A stretch of 64,000 bases of DNA from positions 1 through 64,000 of the forward strand of contig NZ_JABBJN010000009.1 in NCBI RefSeq assembly GCF_012928505.1, in the 5' to 3' direction. Positions 34,290-44,871 of this stretch are shown in pieces; positions within the stretch are counted from its first letter, which is position 1, and the number at the start of each line of letters is the position of its first letter. The translations under genes were made by a program, and so were the position numbers. This stretch comes from Achromobacter sp. Bel. GTDB lineage: Bacteria; Pseudomonadota; Gammaproteobacteria; Burkholderiales; Burkholderiaceae_B. Under the pieces are notes generated by a model. The model was not told where the DNA came from. It did not search any database and saw only the letters and a program-made list of their open reading frames with translations.

Positions 34290-35951
34290 TCAGGCGGCGG
34301 GTTGGCCGAAGCCTTCCAGCATTTCGCGGGCGTGTTCGCGGGTGGTGGCGGTGAGCTTGACCCCGCCCAGCATCCTGGCGATCTCTTCGACCCGGGCTGG
34401 AGCGTCCAGTTCTTTGATGCTGGAGCGGGTCGTGCCGCGCGATGCGGTCTTGCTGACCAGGAACTGGTTGTTGCCGCAGGCGGCGACCTGCGGCAAATGG
34501 GTGACGCAGAGCACTTGATGGCGTTCGCCCAGTTCGCGCAGCAGTTTACCGACGGCTTCAGCCACCGCGCCGCCCACGCCGCTGTCGACTTCGTCGAAAA
34601 TCAGCGTGGGGACGCGGGCTGCGCGGCTTGCAATGACGGACAGCGCCAGCGAGATGCGCGACAGCTCACCGCCCGAGGCCACTTTGGCCAGAGGGCGGGG
34701 CGTGGTGCCGGCGTGGCCGGCCACCAGGAATTCAACCTGTTCATTGCCTTGCGCGGACGGCGCGGCCGCCGCCAGCGCAGGTTCGAACCTGCCGCCTTGC
34801 ATGGCCAGCGTCTGCATGGCCAACGTGACTTGCTTGCCCAAGTCTTTCGCGATTTTGCGGCGGGCGGTGGTCAGCTTGGCGGCCGCGGCATCGTATTGCG
34901 CCTGAGCGGCGACCGACTGGGCGCGCAACGCCTCGATATCGCCCGCTGCCTGCAGGGCAGCCAGATCGGCGTGCAGCGAGTCGCGCAGCTCGCACAAGGC
35001 ATCGGGTTCGACCCGGAATTTGCGGGCGGTCTCGAACACCAGGCCCAGCCGCGCTTCCACGTCGGCCAGCCGCTTGGGGTCCAGGTCGACGCGGCTGACG
35101 TAGTTGTTCAGGTCCGACACGGCTTCGCTGATGGCGATGCGGGCGGATTCCAGCTCGTCGTGCACGCCTTGCAGGCCGGGGTCGTGGCGCAGCATCTGCT
35201 GGATTCGATGGTTGGCCGCCGTGATGCGGTGGTGCGCGGAATCGCCTTCGCCGTCTAGTGTTTCCAGGATCTGCGAAGCGCCGTCCAGCAGCGATTGGGA
35301 ATGCGACAGGCGGGTGTGCTCGGATTGGAGCGCGTCCCATTCGTCGGGTCCCAGGGCCAGCTGGTCCAGCTCGTCGGCTTGCCATTGCAGGCGGTCGCGC
35401 TCGATGGCCAGGCTGGCCGCATCTTTCTCGGCGGCCTCCAGTTGGCGGGCCGCCGCGCGCCATTGCTTCCAGGCCTGGCCGACGGCCTGGCGCAGGTCGC
35501 CGTGGCCGCCGTGGGCGTCCAGCAGGTCGCGCTGGGCATCGGGACGCATCAGGCTTTGATGGGCGTGCTGCCCATGGATGTCGACCAGGCTGTCGCCCAA
35601 GTCCCGCAACTGGGCCACGGTGGCCGGCGTGCCGTTGATGTAGGCGCGGCTACGGCCTTGCGCATCGATGACGCGGCGCAGCGACAGTTCGTCGTCGACG
35701 TCGATCTGGCGCTCGGCCAGCCAGGCGTGCAACGACTTGGGCGTGTCGAACACCGCCGTGATGTCGGCGCGCGGCGCGCCTTCGCGCAGCATGCTGGCGT
35801 CGCCGCGTTCGCCGAGCGTCAGCGCCAGCGCGTCCACCAGAATGGATTTGCCCGCGCCGGTCTCGCCGGAGAAGACGGTGAAGCCGGGGCCAAAATGGAT
35901 CTCGGTCTGTTCGACGATGACGAAGTCGCGGATATGCAGGGTGCGCAGCAT
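34290..35951 (-). CDS. recN: DNA repair protein RecN
   Basis: This 553-residue SMC-like ATPase acts early in double-strand-break repair. Walker A GETGAGKS lies at about 30-37, a long coiled-coil middle (about 150-370) contains RQLEAAEKDAASLAIERDRLQ-type heptads, and the C-terminal half has the ABC signature SGGELSRISLAL and Walker B LIFDEVDSGVGG. Length is normal. It follows nadK by 13 nt leftward, so nadK-recN is a likely operon as in many proteobacteria. Confidence 0.95.
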   Translation of the reverse strand: MLRTLHIRDFVIVEQTEIHFGPGFTVFSGETGAGKSILVDALALTLGERGDASMLREGAPRADITAVFDTPKSLHAWLAERQIDVDDELSLRRVIDAQGRSRAYINGTPATVAQLRDLGDSLVDIHGQHAHQSLMRPDAQRDLLDAHGGHGDLRQAVGQAWKQWRAAARQLEAAEKDAASLAIERDRLQWQADELDQLALGPDEWDALQSEHTRLSHSQSLLDGASQILETLDGEGDSAHHRITAANHRIQQMLRHDPGLQGVHDELESARIAISEAVSDLNNYVSRVDLDPKRLADVEARLGLVFETARKFRVEPDALCELRDSLHADLAALQAAGDIEALRAQSVAAQAQYDAAAAKLTTARRKIAKDLGKQVTLAMQTLAMQGGRFEPALAAAAPSAQGNEQVEFLVAGHAGTTPRPLAKVASGGELSRISLALSVIASRAARVPTLIFDEVDSGVGGAVAEAVGKLLRELGERHQVLCVTHLPQVAACGNNQFLVSKTASRGTTRSSIKELDAPARVEEIARMLGGVKLTATTREHAREMLEGFGQPAA

Positions 35952-35964
35952 GTCGGGGCGCTTA

Positions 35965-36864
35965 CTACTCTACGTTGTCGGTGGCTTGGGGCATCAGGTT
36001 CCAGTGCAGCTTGCGGCGCAGGGTGGAAAAGAAGCTATACCCTTCGGGATGCACGAAGCGGATGGTATAGGGCGCGCGCTGCACGACGATGCGGTCGCCC
36101 GGTTGCAGGTCCGACCAGGTCTGCATGTCGAAATGCACGCTGGCGCCGACTTCCACGCGGCCCATCGCCGTCAGCGTCATGTTCAGCACGCCGGTGTCAG
36201 GGATCACGATGGGGCGGTTCGACAGCGTTTGCGGCGCCACAGGCACGAGCACCATGGCGTTCATGCCGGGGTGCAGGATGGGGCCGTTGGCCGACAGGGC
36301 GTACGCGGTGGAGCCTGTAGGGGTGGCGATGATCAGGCCGTCGGCGCGCTGCGTGTACATGAAGGCGCCGTCCAGCTCCACGCGCACTTCGATCATGCCG
36401 CCGCGTCCGGCCCGGTTCAGCACAACGTCGTTCAAGGCCGATGCGGAATACATCCTCTGGTCGCCGCGCCACACGCTGCCTTCCAGCAGCATGCGCTCTT
36501 CGATCTGGAAGCTGCCTTCCAGCACGCGGGCCAACGCGCCATGCGCATCCTGCAGCGCAATGTCGGTGATGAAGCCCAGCCGGCCGTGGTTGATGCCCAC
36601 CAGCGGAACGCCGAAAGGCGCCAGATGGCGGCCCGCGCCCAATACCGTGCCGTCGCCGCCCATCACGACGGCCAGCGACGCGTGATGGCCGATTTCTTCG
36701 AGGGTCGCGACGGGGTATTCGGTCAGGCCGGTGTTGCGTGCGGTATCGGCGTCGATGAGCACGTGCCTGCCCGCTTGCGTCAACGCGTGCGCAAGGGCTC
36801 TCAGCGGTGTGTCCAGGCCGGTGTCCTGGTATCTGCCGATCAAGGCGACGGTAGGAAAATGCAT
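35965..36864 (-). CDS. nadK: NAD kinase
   Basis: This 299-residue cytosolic enzyme phosphorylates NAD to NADP. The GGDGT motif appears in VVMGGDGTVLGAGR, then GINHGRLGFITDI and the conserved NDVVLNRAGRGG, TPTGSTAYALSANGPILHP region. Length fits the family. It diverges from hrcA across 142 nt. That order, hrcA divergent from nadK-recN, is standard in Burkholderiales. Confidence 0.95.
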   Translation of the reverse strand: MHFPTVALIGRYQDTGLDTPLRALAHALTQAGRHVLIDADTARNTGLTEYPVATLEEIGHHASLAVVMGGDGTVLGAGRHLAPFGVPLVGINHGRLGFITDIALQDAHGALARVLEGSFQIEERMLLEGSVWRGDQRMYSASALNDVVLNRAGRGGMIEVRVELDGAFMYTQRADGLIIATPTGSTAYALSANGPILHPGMNAMVLVPVAPQTLSNRPIVIPDTGVLNMTLTAMGRVEVGASVHFDMQTWSDLQPGDRIVVQRAPYTIRFVHPEGYSFFSTLRRKLHWNLMPQATDNVE

Positions 36865-37006
36865 GGATGCGTGCTTATCGAAGAAGGGCGAAGCCAGGAT
36901 GCCGGAACCCGTCGGGGCGGGCTGATTTGCCGATTATATGGGGCCGCATATCCGCGTGCAGGACAAAAATCGCCTTAATTGGAAAAGATTCCCTAAAATA
37001 CCTGTT

Positions 37007-38011
37007 ATGGATGACCGCGCACGCGCACTACTGAAAGCGTTGATAGAACGCTACATCGCCGATGGGCAGCCCGTCGGCTCGCGGACGCTATCGAAAGTCT
37101 TCGACTTGTCCCCGGCCACGATCCGCAATGTGATGGCGGACCTGGAAGAGCTGGGGCTGATCCATAGCCCGCATACGTCCGCCGGCCGTGTCCCTACGCC
37201 GCGGGGTTACCGCATGTTCGTCGATTCGCTGCTGGCCGTGCAGTCCTACCAGCTGCAGCCGCACAACATGGGCGAAATGCTGTCGGCCGCCGAACCCACC
37301 CGCGCCGTCAATGCCGCGGCCGCGCTGCTGTCGAACCTGACGCAGTTCGCGGGGGTGGTGCTGACCCCCAAGCGCGCCCAGGTGTTTCGCCAGATCGAAT
37401 TCATCCGGCTGTCCGACAAGCGGGTGCTGCTGATCATCGTCACGCCCGACGGCGACGTCCAGAACCGGATCTTGTTCGTGCAGCGCGATTATGTCGAAGC
37501 CGAATTGCTGGAAGCCGGCAATTTCTTCAACATGCATTTCGCCGGCAAGTCCTTCAACGCGGTGCGCCAGACCCTGTCCACCGAACTCGCCCAACTGCGC
37601 GAAGACATCTCGCGCCTGATGCAGGCGGCGGTGGAAGCCAGCGCGGAGGCGGCCGAAGACGGCGACGCCATGATCATTTCCGGCGAGCGCAAGCTGCTTG
37701 ACGTGACGGACATCGCCTCCGACATGGATCGGCTGCGCAAGATGTTCTCGCTGTTCGAAAAGAAGACCGACCTGCTGCAACTGCTGGACGTGTCCAGCCG
37801 CGCGCAGGGGGTGCAGATCTACATCGGCGGCGACTCGCAACTGGTGCCGATGGAAGAAGTCTCGGTCATTACCGCGCCGTACGGCGTGGACGGCAAGGTG
37901 GTGGGCACGCTGGGCGTGATTGGTCCCACCCGCATGGCGTACGAGCGCGTCATTCCCATCGTGGACATCACGGCGCGCCTGTTGTCCAACGCCCTCAGCC
38001 ACAACCAGTAG
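37007..38011 (+). CDS. hrcA: Heat-inducible transcription repressor HrcA
   Basis: This 334-residue repressor controls chaperonin genes through CIRCE operators, with GroEL as its folding sensor in relatives. The N-terminal winged helix contains [39 protein letters not shown] and [16 protein letters not shown]; the C-terminal GAF-like dimer domain includes [20 protein letters not shown] see no CIRCE site in the window, so its target operon is elsewhere. The start MDDRARAL at 37007 leaves AT-rich DNA with a possible TAAAAT -10 only 12 nt upstream. Confidence 0.94.
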   Translation: MDDRARALLKALIERYIADGQPVGSRTLSKVFDLSPATIRNVMADLEELGLIHSPHTSAGRVPTPRGYRMFVDSLLAVQSYQLQPHNMGEMLSAAEPTRAVNAAAALLSNLTQFAGVVLTPKRAQVFRQIEFIRLSDKRVLLIIVTPDGDVQNRILFVQRDYVEAELLEAGNFFNMHFAGKSFNAVRQTLSTELAQLREDISRLMQAAVEASAEAAEDGDAMIISGERKLLDVTDIASDMDRLRKMFSLFEKKTDLLQLLDVSSRAQGVQIYIGGDSQLVPMEEVSVITAPYGVDGKVVGTLGVIGPTRMAYERVIPIVDITARLLSNALSHNQ

Positions 38012-38056
38012 TTCCATTCAAAGCTACATCCTCCTTGCGGAGGAAGGGGAGTTTTC

Positions 38057-39181
38057 GTGTTTCTTCGCCTGTTCAAGTACCTGTGGCCTGAACGCTATCT
38101 GCCGGAAACCGAGCAGGACGACCCTTTCAACGAAGACCCGCCCCCGCGGGGACCCGGCAAGGTCGGCGTACTGCTGGTGAACCTGGGCACCCCCGACACG
38201 CCGGACAAGGCGGGCATCAAGAAATACCTGGGCGAATTCCTGTCCGACCCTCGCGTGATCGAAATTCCCCGCTACCTGTGGAAGCCCATCCTGCATGGGC
38301 TGGTGCTGACGATGCGCCCCAAGAAGCTGGCGCCGCGTTATGCCGGCGTGTGGCTGAAGGAGGGGTCGCCCCTGATGGTTTATAGCCAGCGCCAGGCGGA
38401 TGGCGTGCGCGCGGCATTGCACGCGGCGGGCATTGATGCCGTGGTGGAATTGGGCATGCGCTACGGTAATCCGTCGATTCCCGATGCGATCACGCGCCTG
38501 CGCGCCGCGGGCTGCGAGCGCATCCTGACCGTGCCGCTATATCCGCAATACGCCGCCAGCACGACGGCCACCGTGGTCGACGCGGTAACCCGGCACGCGG
38601 GGCGATTGCGCGACCAGCCCGAATTGCGCTTCACCAAGCGCTTCCACGAGGATCCGGCGTGGCTGGACCCGTTGGCCGCGCGCATCGAATCTTTCTGGCG
38701 CGAACACGGCAAGCCGCAGAAGCTGGTGATGAGCTTTCACGGCCTGCCGCGTTATTCCATTGAACTGGGCGACCCTTATTACCGCGATTGCATGGAATCC
38801 GCGCGCCTGCTGTCGCAACGCCTTTCCTTGCCGCGCGAGCAGATCGAAGTGACCTTCCAGAGCCGCTTCGGCACCGCCCGCTGGCTGGAGCCCTACACCG
38901 AGCCCACGCTCAAGGCGCTGGCAGCCTCGGGGGTAACCGAGGTGGATGTGGTGTGCCCGGGATTTGTGGCAGACTGTCTGGAAACCCTGGAAGAAATCAG
39001 CCTGGAATGCCGCGACGCGTTTGTCGAGGCAGGCGGCAAGCAGTTCCGATACATCCCCGCCTTGAATGACGATCCGGCCTGGATCGCCGGCTTGGCCAGC
39101 ATGGTGGAACGGAACTTGCAGGGCTGGCCGCTGACATCCCGGGCCACCACGGACTTGAAGGAGAAGGCGCATGCACCATGA
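38057..39181 (+). CDS. hemH: Ferrochelatase
   Basis: This 374-residue enzyme inserts Fe2+ into protoporphyrin IX to make haem. Family motifs include GVLLVNLGTPDTP, RVIEIPRYLWKPIL, EKLVMSFHGLPRYSI-type VMSFHGLPRYS with the metal-site His, and VDVVCPGFVADCLETLEEI near the end. The start is a GTG at 38057, after GGAGGAAGGGGA. It is about 40 residues longer at the N-terminus than minimal ferrochelatases. It overlaps the next small gene by 11 nt. Confidence 0.94.
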   Translation: MFLRLFKYLWPERYLPETEQDDPFNEDPPPRGPGKVGVLLVNLGTPDTPDKAGIKKYLGEFLSDPRVIEIPRYLWKPILHGLVLTMRPKKLAPRYAGVWLKEGSPLMVYSQRQADGVRAALHAAGIDAVVELGMRYGNPSIPDAITRLRAAGCERILTVPLYPQYAASTTATVVDAVTRHAGRLRDQPELRFTKRFHEDPAWLDPLAARIESFWREHGKPQKLVMSFHGLPRYSIELGDPYYRDCMESARLLSQRLSLPREQIEVTFQSRFGTARWLEPYTEPTLKALAASGVTEVDVVCPGFVADCLETLEEISLECRDAFVEAGGKQFRYIPALNDDPAWIAGLASMVERNLQGWPLTSRATTDLKEKAHAP

Positions 39182-39407
39182 TCCCAAGAGCGGCAAGGCT
39201 GTAAAAAAGGGGACGGTTTCAACCCCTGTTGATGAGGATCAGGTCGAGCACGATCTGGACGAAGCCCTGGCCGAGACCTTTCCGGCCAGCGATCCCATCG
39301 CGATCCGGTCCGAACCGGATGACGACGACGCGCACGTCGACCGCGCGCTGAAAGAGAGCTTCCCCGCCAGCGACCCGGTCGCGCCGGCGCAGCCCCACAA
39401 GAAGTAA
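39171..39407 (+). CDS. Tiny acidic protein with two FPASDP repeats, overlapping hemH
   Basis: This 78-residue protein starts inside the last codons of hemH, with AAGGAG 8 nt before its ATG. Two near-identical units, LDEALAETFPASDPIAI and VDRALKESFPASDPVAP, are joined by an Asp-rich linker. It is very acidic, lacks hydrophobic segments and cannot form a large fold, so it may be intrinsically disordered. The FPASDP motif recurs in small uncharacterised proteobacterial proteins. Position suggests co-expression with hemH and proximity to the heat-shock cluster. Function unknown. Confidence 0.75.
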   Translation: MHHDPKSGKAVKKGTVSTPVDEDQVEHDLDEALAETFPASDPIAIRSEPDDDDAHVDRALKESFPASDPVAPAQPHKK

Positions 39408-39466
39408 GCGGTCGCTCCGCCCGGGACCCGGGCGGGCGCCGTCAGGGAATATTTCGCTTTCCCGGG

Positions 39467-39492
39467 CTTGAAATAGGGGTATTGGCCCCCAT
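39467..39492 (+). promoter_or_regulatory. Sigma-32 heat-shock promoter of grpE
   Basis: CTTGAAA (39467-39473) and CCCCAT (39487-39492) are separated by 13 nt, an essentially consensus sigma-32 promoter. The grpE ATG is about 40 nt downstream. Confidence 0.9.
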
Positions 39493-39530
39493 TCATGTCT
39501 GCGAAAGCCATTCTTTTTGGAGGATTCCCC

Positions 39531-40088
39531 ATGACGGCACCCCACGAGCCTGTAGATCAGACGCCCGAAGTCGGCCAGAACGCCGACGCGGCCCCCGCCG
39601 CCCAGGACGCCGCACAGGCCGAGCTGAACGAGTTGCGCGCCCAGCTGGACGCGGCCCAGGCTACCGTCAATGAGCAGCACGACCAGCTTCTGCGCGTTCA
39701 GGCCGAAGCCGAGAACGTGCGCCGCCGCGCCCAGGAAGAAGTGTCCAAGGCGCGCAAATTCGGCATCGAGTCGTTCGCCGAAAGCCTGGTTCCGGTCAAG
39801 GACAGCCTGGAAGCCGCATTGGCCCAGCCCGACCAGACCGTTGAAACGCTGCGTGAAGGCGTTGAGGTCACCCTGAAACAACTGACCGCGGCCTTCGAGC
39901 GCAATCTGCTCAAGGAAATCGCGCCGGCCCAGGGTGACAAGTTCGATCCTCACCTGCATCAAGCCATTTCCTCGATCCCCAACGCGCAGCCGGCCAACAC
40001 CGTGCTGCAACTGCTGCAGAAGGGCTACGCCATCGCCGACCGGACCCTGCGTCCGGCGCTGGTGGTGGTGTCCGCCGGCCAGGGCTGA
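39531..40088 (+). CDS. grpE: Nucleotide exchange factor GrpE
   Basis: This 185-residue protein drives ADP release from DnaK. It has a low-complexity acidic/Ala N-terminus, a long helix (about 30-80; [19 protein letters not shown]) and the C-terminal beta-wing region with [14 protein letters not shown] and [26 protein letters not shown] stands 7 nt before ATG 39531; an in-frame ATG 12 codons upstream lies in the untranslated leader just after the promoter. A thioredoxin-like gene and dnaK follow. Confidence 0.95.
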   Translation: MTAPHEPVDQTPEVGQNADAAPAAQDAAQAELNELRAQLDAAQATVNEQHDQLLRVQAEAENVRRRAQEEVSKARKFGIESFAESLVPVKDSLEAALAQPDQTVETLREGVEVTLKQLTAAFERNLLKEIAPAQGDKFDPHLHQAISSIPNAQPANTVLQLLQKGYAIADRTLRPALVVVSAGQG

Positions 40089-40105
40089 TCGCGGTTCTGC
40101 GCGCC

Positions 40106-40510
40106 ATGACCGATCCCCGCTTCGATCCGGCTCAGGTCTTCCAGGTGTTCGGCATGCGTCATGTCGACACTGGGGGATTCGATGCCGCCGTGGTCCAGGC
40201 GCCGGGGGCGGATTTGCGCTGCGTGTTCCTGTGGGGCCAGGATTGCTATAACTGCAATCTTTTCAAGCAGGCGGCGTTGCTGCACCAAGAGACGTTGCTG
40301 GGCCTGGGCCTGACCTGGTTCGAGGCCGACGTCTATGCCGACGAGCCCTTGGGTCGCCGCTTTTCCCTGCATGGTGTCCCCACTTTTGTGCTGTACCGGG
40401 CCGGAAAGCGGCTTGGGCGCATCACCGGCTGGCCCGGATTGCCCCAGTTCACGGCGGCAATCCAGCGGTTGCAGGACCCGGGTGCGGAAAATTCCGGCCA
40501 GGTGTCTTGA
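40106..40510 (+). CDS. Thioredoxin-fold protein with CYNC motif, between grpE and dnaK
   Basis: This 134-residue cytosolic protein has the redox pair CYNC in VFLWGQDCYNCNLFKQA, strand LTWFEADVYAD and cis-proline GVPTFVLYRAGKRLGRITGW, the thioredoxin core with an unusual YN dipeptide. Its location, 18 nt after grpE and 80 nt before dnaK, is conserved in related genera in my memory. A role protecting the DnaK machine from oxidation is inference. Its stop codon lies inside the -35 of the dnaK promoter. Confidence 0.85.
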   Translation: MTDPRFDPAQVFQVFGMRHVDTGGFDAAVVQAPGADLRCVFLWGQDCYNCNLFKQAALLHQETLLGLGLTWFEADVYADEPLGRRFSLHGVPTFVLYRAGKRLGRITGWPGLPQFTAAIQRLQDPGAENSGQVS

Positions 40511-40532
40511 AAAACCCTGCGAGTAGCCCCAG
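40506..40532 (+). promoter_or_regulatory. Sigma-32 promoter of dnaK
   Basis: CTTGAAA (40506-40512) and CCCCAG (40527-40532) are 14 nt apart, a near-consensus sigma-32 promoter. Its -35 box contains the stop codon (40508-40510) of the preceding gene. Confidence 0.85.
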
Positions 40533-40590
40533 TTATGTGGGGACAAGAAGTTTCCCTCTATTTTCATAGATTTAATTCAAGGTACCCACC

Positions 40591-42516
<1,926 letters not shown>

Positions 42517-42541
42517 TGGCCGGGCGCTGACCAGCCTCTGC

Positions 42542-42575
42542 CGCCCGGTAGCCGGAGAAATCCGCCTACCGGGCG
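42542..42575. other. Hairpin between dnaK and dnaJ
   Basis: CGCCCGGTAG and CTACCGGGCG form a perfect 10-bp stem with a 14-nt loop. No T-tract follows, so it is more likely an mRNA processing or stability element that sets the dnaK to dnaJ ratio. Confidence 0.5.
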
Positions 42576-42625
42576 TACTCATTCTGTAGCACTGAAAAGA
42601 CGGCTCGTTTTTGAGCCCACGGATC

Positions 42626-43759
42626 ATGGCAAAACGCGACTATTACGAAGTCCTGGGCGTAGCGAAAAACGCCGCGGACGACGAACTCAAGAAGGCCTAT
42701 CGAAAGCTGGCCATGAAGTACCATCCGGACCGCAATCCGGACAGCAAAGAAGCCGAAGAGAAGTTCAAGGAAGCCAAGGAAGCCTACGAGGTCCTGGGTG
42801 ATGAACAGAAGCGCGCCGCGTATGACCGCTATGGCCATGCGGGCGTGGACCCCAACTCCGCCGGCATGGGCGGGGCGGGCATGGGCGGCGGTTTTGCCGA
42901 CGCCTTCGGCGACATCTTTGGCGAAATTTTCGGTGGCGCCGGCGGCGGTGGCCGTCGCGGCGGCGGCCCGCAGGTGTACCGCGGCGCCGACCTGAAGTAC
43001 GCGCTGGAAATCACGCTGGAACAGGCTGCGGCCGGTTTCGACACCGAAATCCGTGTGCCCAGCTGGGAAAACTGCGACACCTGCCATGGTTCAGGCGCCA
43101 AGGCGGGCACTTCGCCCAAGACCTGCCGCACGTGCGGCGGTTCGGGTGCCGTGCGCATGCAGCAAGGTTTCTTCAGCGTGCAGCAGACCTGCCCGACCTG
43201 CCACGGCAACGGCAAGGAAATCACGGATCCGTGCCCGTCCTGCGACGGCGTGGGCCGTATCCGCCGCAACAAGACCCTGCAGGTCAAGATTCCGGCCGGC
43301 ATCGACGACGGCATGCGCATCCGCTCCAGCGGCAATGGCGAGCCGGGCATCAACGGCGGCCCGCCGGGTGACCTGTATGTGGAAATCCACATCAAGCAGC
43401 ACAAGATCTTCCAGCGCGACGGCGACGACCTGCACTGCGAACTGACCATCCCGTTCACCACGGCGGCATTGGGCGGCGAGCTTCAGGTGCCCACGCTGGG
43501 CGGCAAGGCCGAGATCTCGATTCCCGAAGGCACCCAGTCCGGCAAGACCTTCCGCTTGCGCGGCAAGGGCATCCGCGGCGTGCGGGGCAGCTATCCGGGT
43601 GACCTCTACTGCCACGTCGTCGTGGAGACGCCGGTTCGCCTGAGCGAAGACCAGAAGAGCATCCTGCGCCAGTTCGAGACATCGCTGAACGACGGGGGCG
43701 ACCGCCACTCGCCGCAAAGCAAGTCCTGGACGGACCGCGTGAAGGAATTCTTCAGCTGA
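42626..43759 (+). CDS. dnaJ: Chaperone protein DnaJ (Hsp40)
   Basis: This 377-residue co-chaperone stimulates DnaK ATPase. The J domain contains YHPDRNPDS with HPD at about 33-35; a Gly/Phe-rich region ([20 protein letters not shown]) follows, then four zinc repeats [24 protein letters not shown] and CPSCDGVG, and a C-terminal substrate-binding region. Length is typical. I chose ATG 42626 ([10 protein letters not shown]), five codons into a longer open frame, as the universal start. Confidence 0.97.
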   Translation: MAKRDYYEVLGVAKNAADDELKKAYRKLAMKYHPDRNPDSKEAEEKFKEAKEAYEVLGDEQKRAAYDRYGHAGVDPNSAGMGGAGMGGGFADAFGDIFGEIFGGAGGGGRRGGGPQVYRGADLKYALEITLEQAAAGFDTEIRVPSWENCDTCHGSGAKAGTSPKTCRTCGGSGAVRMQQGFFSVQQTCPTCHGNGKEITDPCPSCDGVGRIRRNKTLQVKIPAGIDDGMRIRSSGNGEPGINGGPPGDLYVEIHIKQHKIFQRDGDDLHCELTIPFTTAALGGELQVPTLGGKAEISIPEGTQSGKTFRLRGKGIRGVRGSYPGDLYCHVVVETPVRLSEDQKSILRQFETSLNDGGDRHSPQSKSWTDRVKEFFS

Positions 43760-43800
43760 ATCGTCCCAGGCGGCCCAGGCCGCCATCGGTGACCCATGCA

Positions 43801-43842
43801 CCCCGCAGGCCGGAACCGTTTTCCGGCCTGCGGGGTGTTTTC
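43801..43842 (+). terminator. Terminator after dnaJ
   Basis: CCCCGCAGGCCGGAA pairs perfectly with TTCCGGCCTGCGGGG around a 5-nt loop, followed by TGTTTT. It closes the grpE-dnaK-dnaJ cluster. Confidence 0.85.
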
Positions 43843-43893
43843 GTTGAGGCCGATGCGCTGGAATAGCGCCATCGCCAGGGCCGTCCCGCAATG

Positions 43894-43920
43894 AAAAAGG
43901 CCGCGGCATCCGCCGCGGCC
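43894..43920 (-). terminator. Leftward terminator of the DUF4148 gene
   Basis: On the minus strand GGCCGCGGC pairs with GCCGCGGCC around a 4-nt loop and ends in TTTTT. It places the tandem repeats at 43923-44095 inside the 3' UTR of the gene at 44196-44585. Confidence 0.8.
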
Positions 43921-43922
43921 CG

Positions 43923-43975
43923 ACTGCTACTGCTTTACTGCTACTGCTTTACTGCTACTGCTTTACTGCTACTGC
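43923..43975. repeat. 14-bp tandem repeat, about 3.8 copies
   Basis: The unit actgctactgcttt occurs three times exactly plus 11 nt of a fourth. It is AT-richer than the chromosome and lies in the 3' UTR of the leftward DUF4148 gene. Confidence 0.95.
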
Positions 43976-44019
43976 AACTTCTATTGCAACTGCGACTTCA
44001 ACATCGACTTCAGTTTCGA

Positions 44020-44095
44020 CTTCGAACTTCAACAGCAACTTCGAACTTCAACAGCAACTTCGAACTTCAACAGCAACTTCGAACTTCAACAGCAA
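44020..44095. repeat. 19-bp tandem repeat, 4 exact copies
   Basis: The unit cttcgaacttcaacagcaa is repeated four times without a mismatch, each containing the palindrome TTCGAA. The 44 nt before it hold degenerate versions. Exact copies suggest recent expansion by slippage. The wider gap 43760-44195 holds only the two terminators and these repeats. Confidence 0.95.
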
Positions 44096-44195
44096 CTTCT
44101 AGGACTGCTACGACTACTGCGGTTGCCGCTGTATCCGAAAAAACCGGCCCCAAGCCATGATGCCGCCTGAGGCCGGCCGGGCTACAGCAAGCAGC

Positions 44196-44585
44196 TCACC
44201 GGGTGATCGGCGGGTATTCGAGTTCGCCGAACGTGTATTGGCCGCTGGCCTTGGCGTGGGCCAGTTCCTGCTGGACTTCGGCGCGCGTCTTGACGGCGGC
44301 CGGTGCGGCGGCGACCGGCGGGTATTGCAGTTCGCCGAACGTGTATTGGCCGCTGATCTTGGCTTGTTGCAGCTGGGCCTGCACTTCTTGCGAGCTCAGG
44401 CTGGCGGTTTGCGGCAGGGCGGGCGGGTAGTCCAGCTCGCCGAAGGTGTATTGGCCGCTGGCCTTGGCTTGTTGCAGTTCGGTCGCGACTTGGGCGCGGG
44501 TCTTGCCTTGTTCAACGCCGGCGGCTTGGGCGCCAACGCCAACCAGGGCCAGGGATAGCAGCAGGGTGGTGGTTAGGGTTTTCAT
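44196..44585 (-). CDS. Exported DUF4148-type protein with three internal repeats
   Basis: This 129-residue protein has a signal peptide ending in GAQA (about residue 21) and three units of the form TRAQV..ELQQAKASGQYTFGELDYPP, with SGQYTFGELxYPP repeated almost unchanged. DUF4148 proteins are common exported proteins in Burkholderiales with one such unit and no known role. Triple repetition is unusual. The promoter region 44586-44822 is AT-rich; a leader of up to 200 nt is possible. Transcription continues into a repeat-filled 3' UTR. Confidence 0.85.
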   Translation of the reverse strand: MKTLTTTLLLSLALVGVGAQAAGVEQGKTRAQVATELQQAKASGQYTFGELDYPPALPQTASLSSQEVQAQLQQAKISGQYTFGELQYPPVAAAPAAVKTRAEVQQELAHAKASGQYTFGELEYPPITR

Positions 44586-44822
44586 GGTAGACCTCCAATC
44601 AATTCAAGTGGGGACCGAATCCGGCGGCCCTCCGTCGTGGTTCGTTTCGTTTCCCGATGACTGAATTCTGCTCGTTATCCCACCTGGGATAAACCCGTAT
44701 TTCTTGAAAACATCTTTCCAAATAGCCGAGTAATAGTTCGGTTATGAAAAAATCTCCCCAATAATGGCATGGTCTTGTCGATTCGAAGGCCGGGGTGGGG
44801 AAACGGCAACGTTTCGCCATGC

Positions 44823-44850
44823 AAAAAAAAGCCCCTGCCGAGGCAGGGGC
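44823..44850 (-). terminator. Terminator of the M16 peptidase gene
   Basis: Read leftward, a perfect 9-bp stem (GCCCCTGCC with GGCAGGGGC) is followed by eight T residues, 22 nt after the peptidase stop. Confidence 0.93.
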
Positions 44851-44871
44851 GGATCTGGCGGAAAGCAGGCG

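Noticed and set aside
43923-44095. Tandem repeats as a CRISPR array
   Set aside because: Units are 14 or 19 bp and directly adjacent with no spacers; no cas gene is in the window.
43891-44160. Plus-strand frame across the tandem repeats, encoding Leu- and Thr-rich repeats
   Set aside because: It begins inside a leftward terminator hairpin, has no ribosome site, and its sequence simply reflects the DNA repeats.
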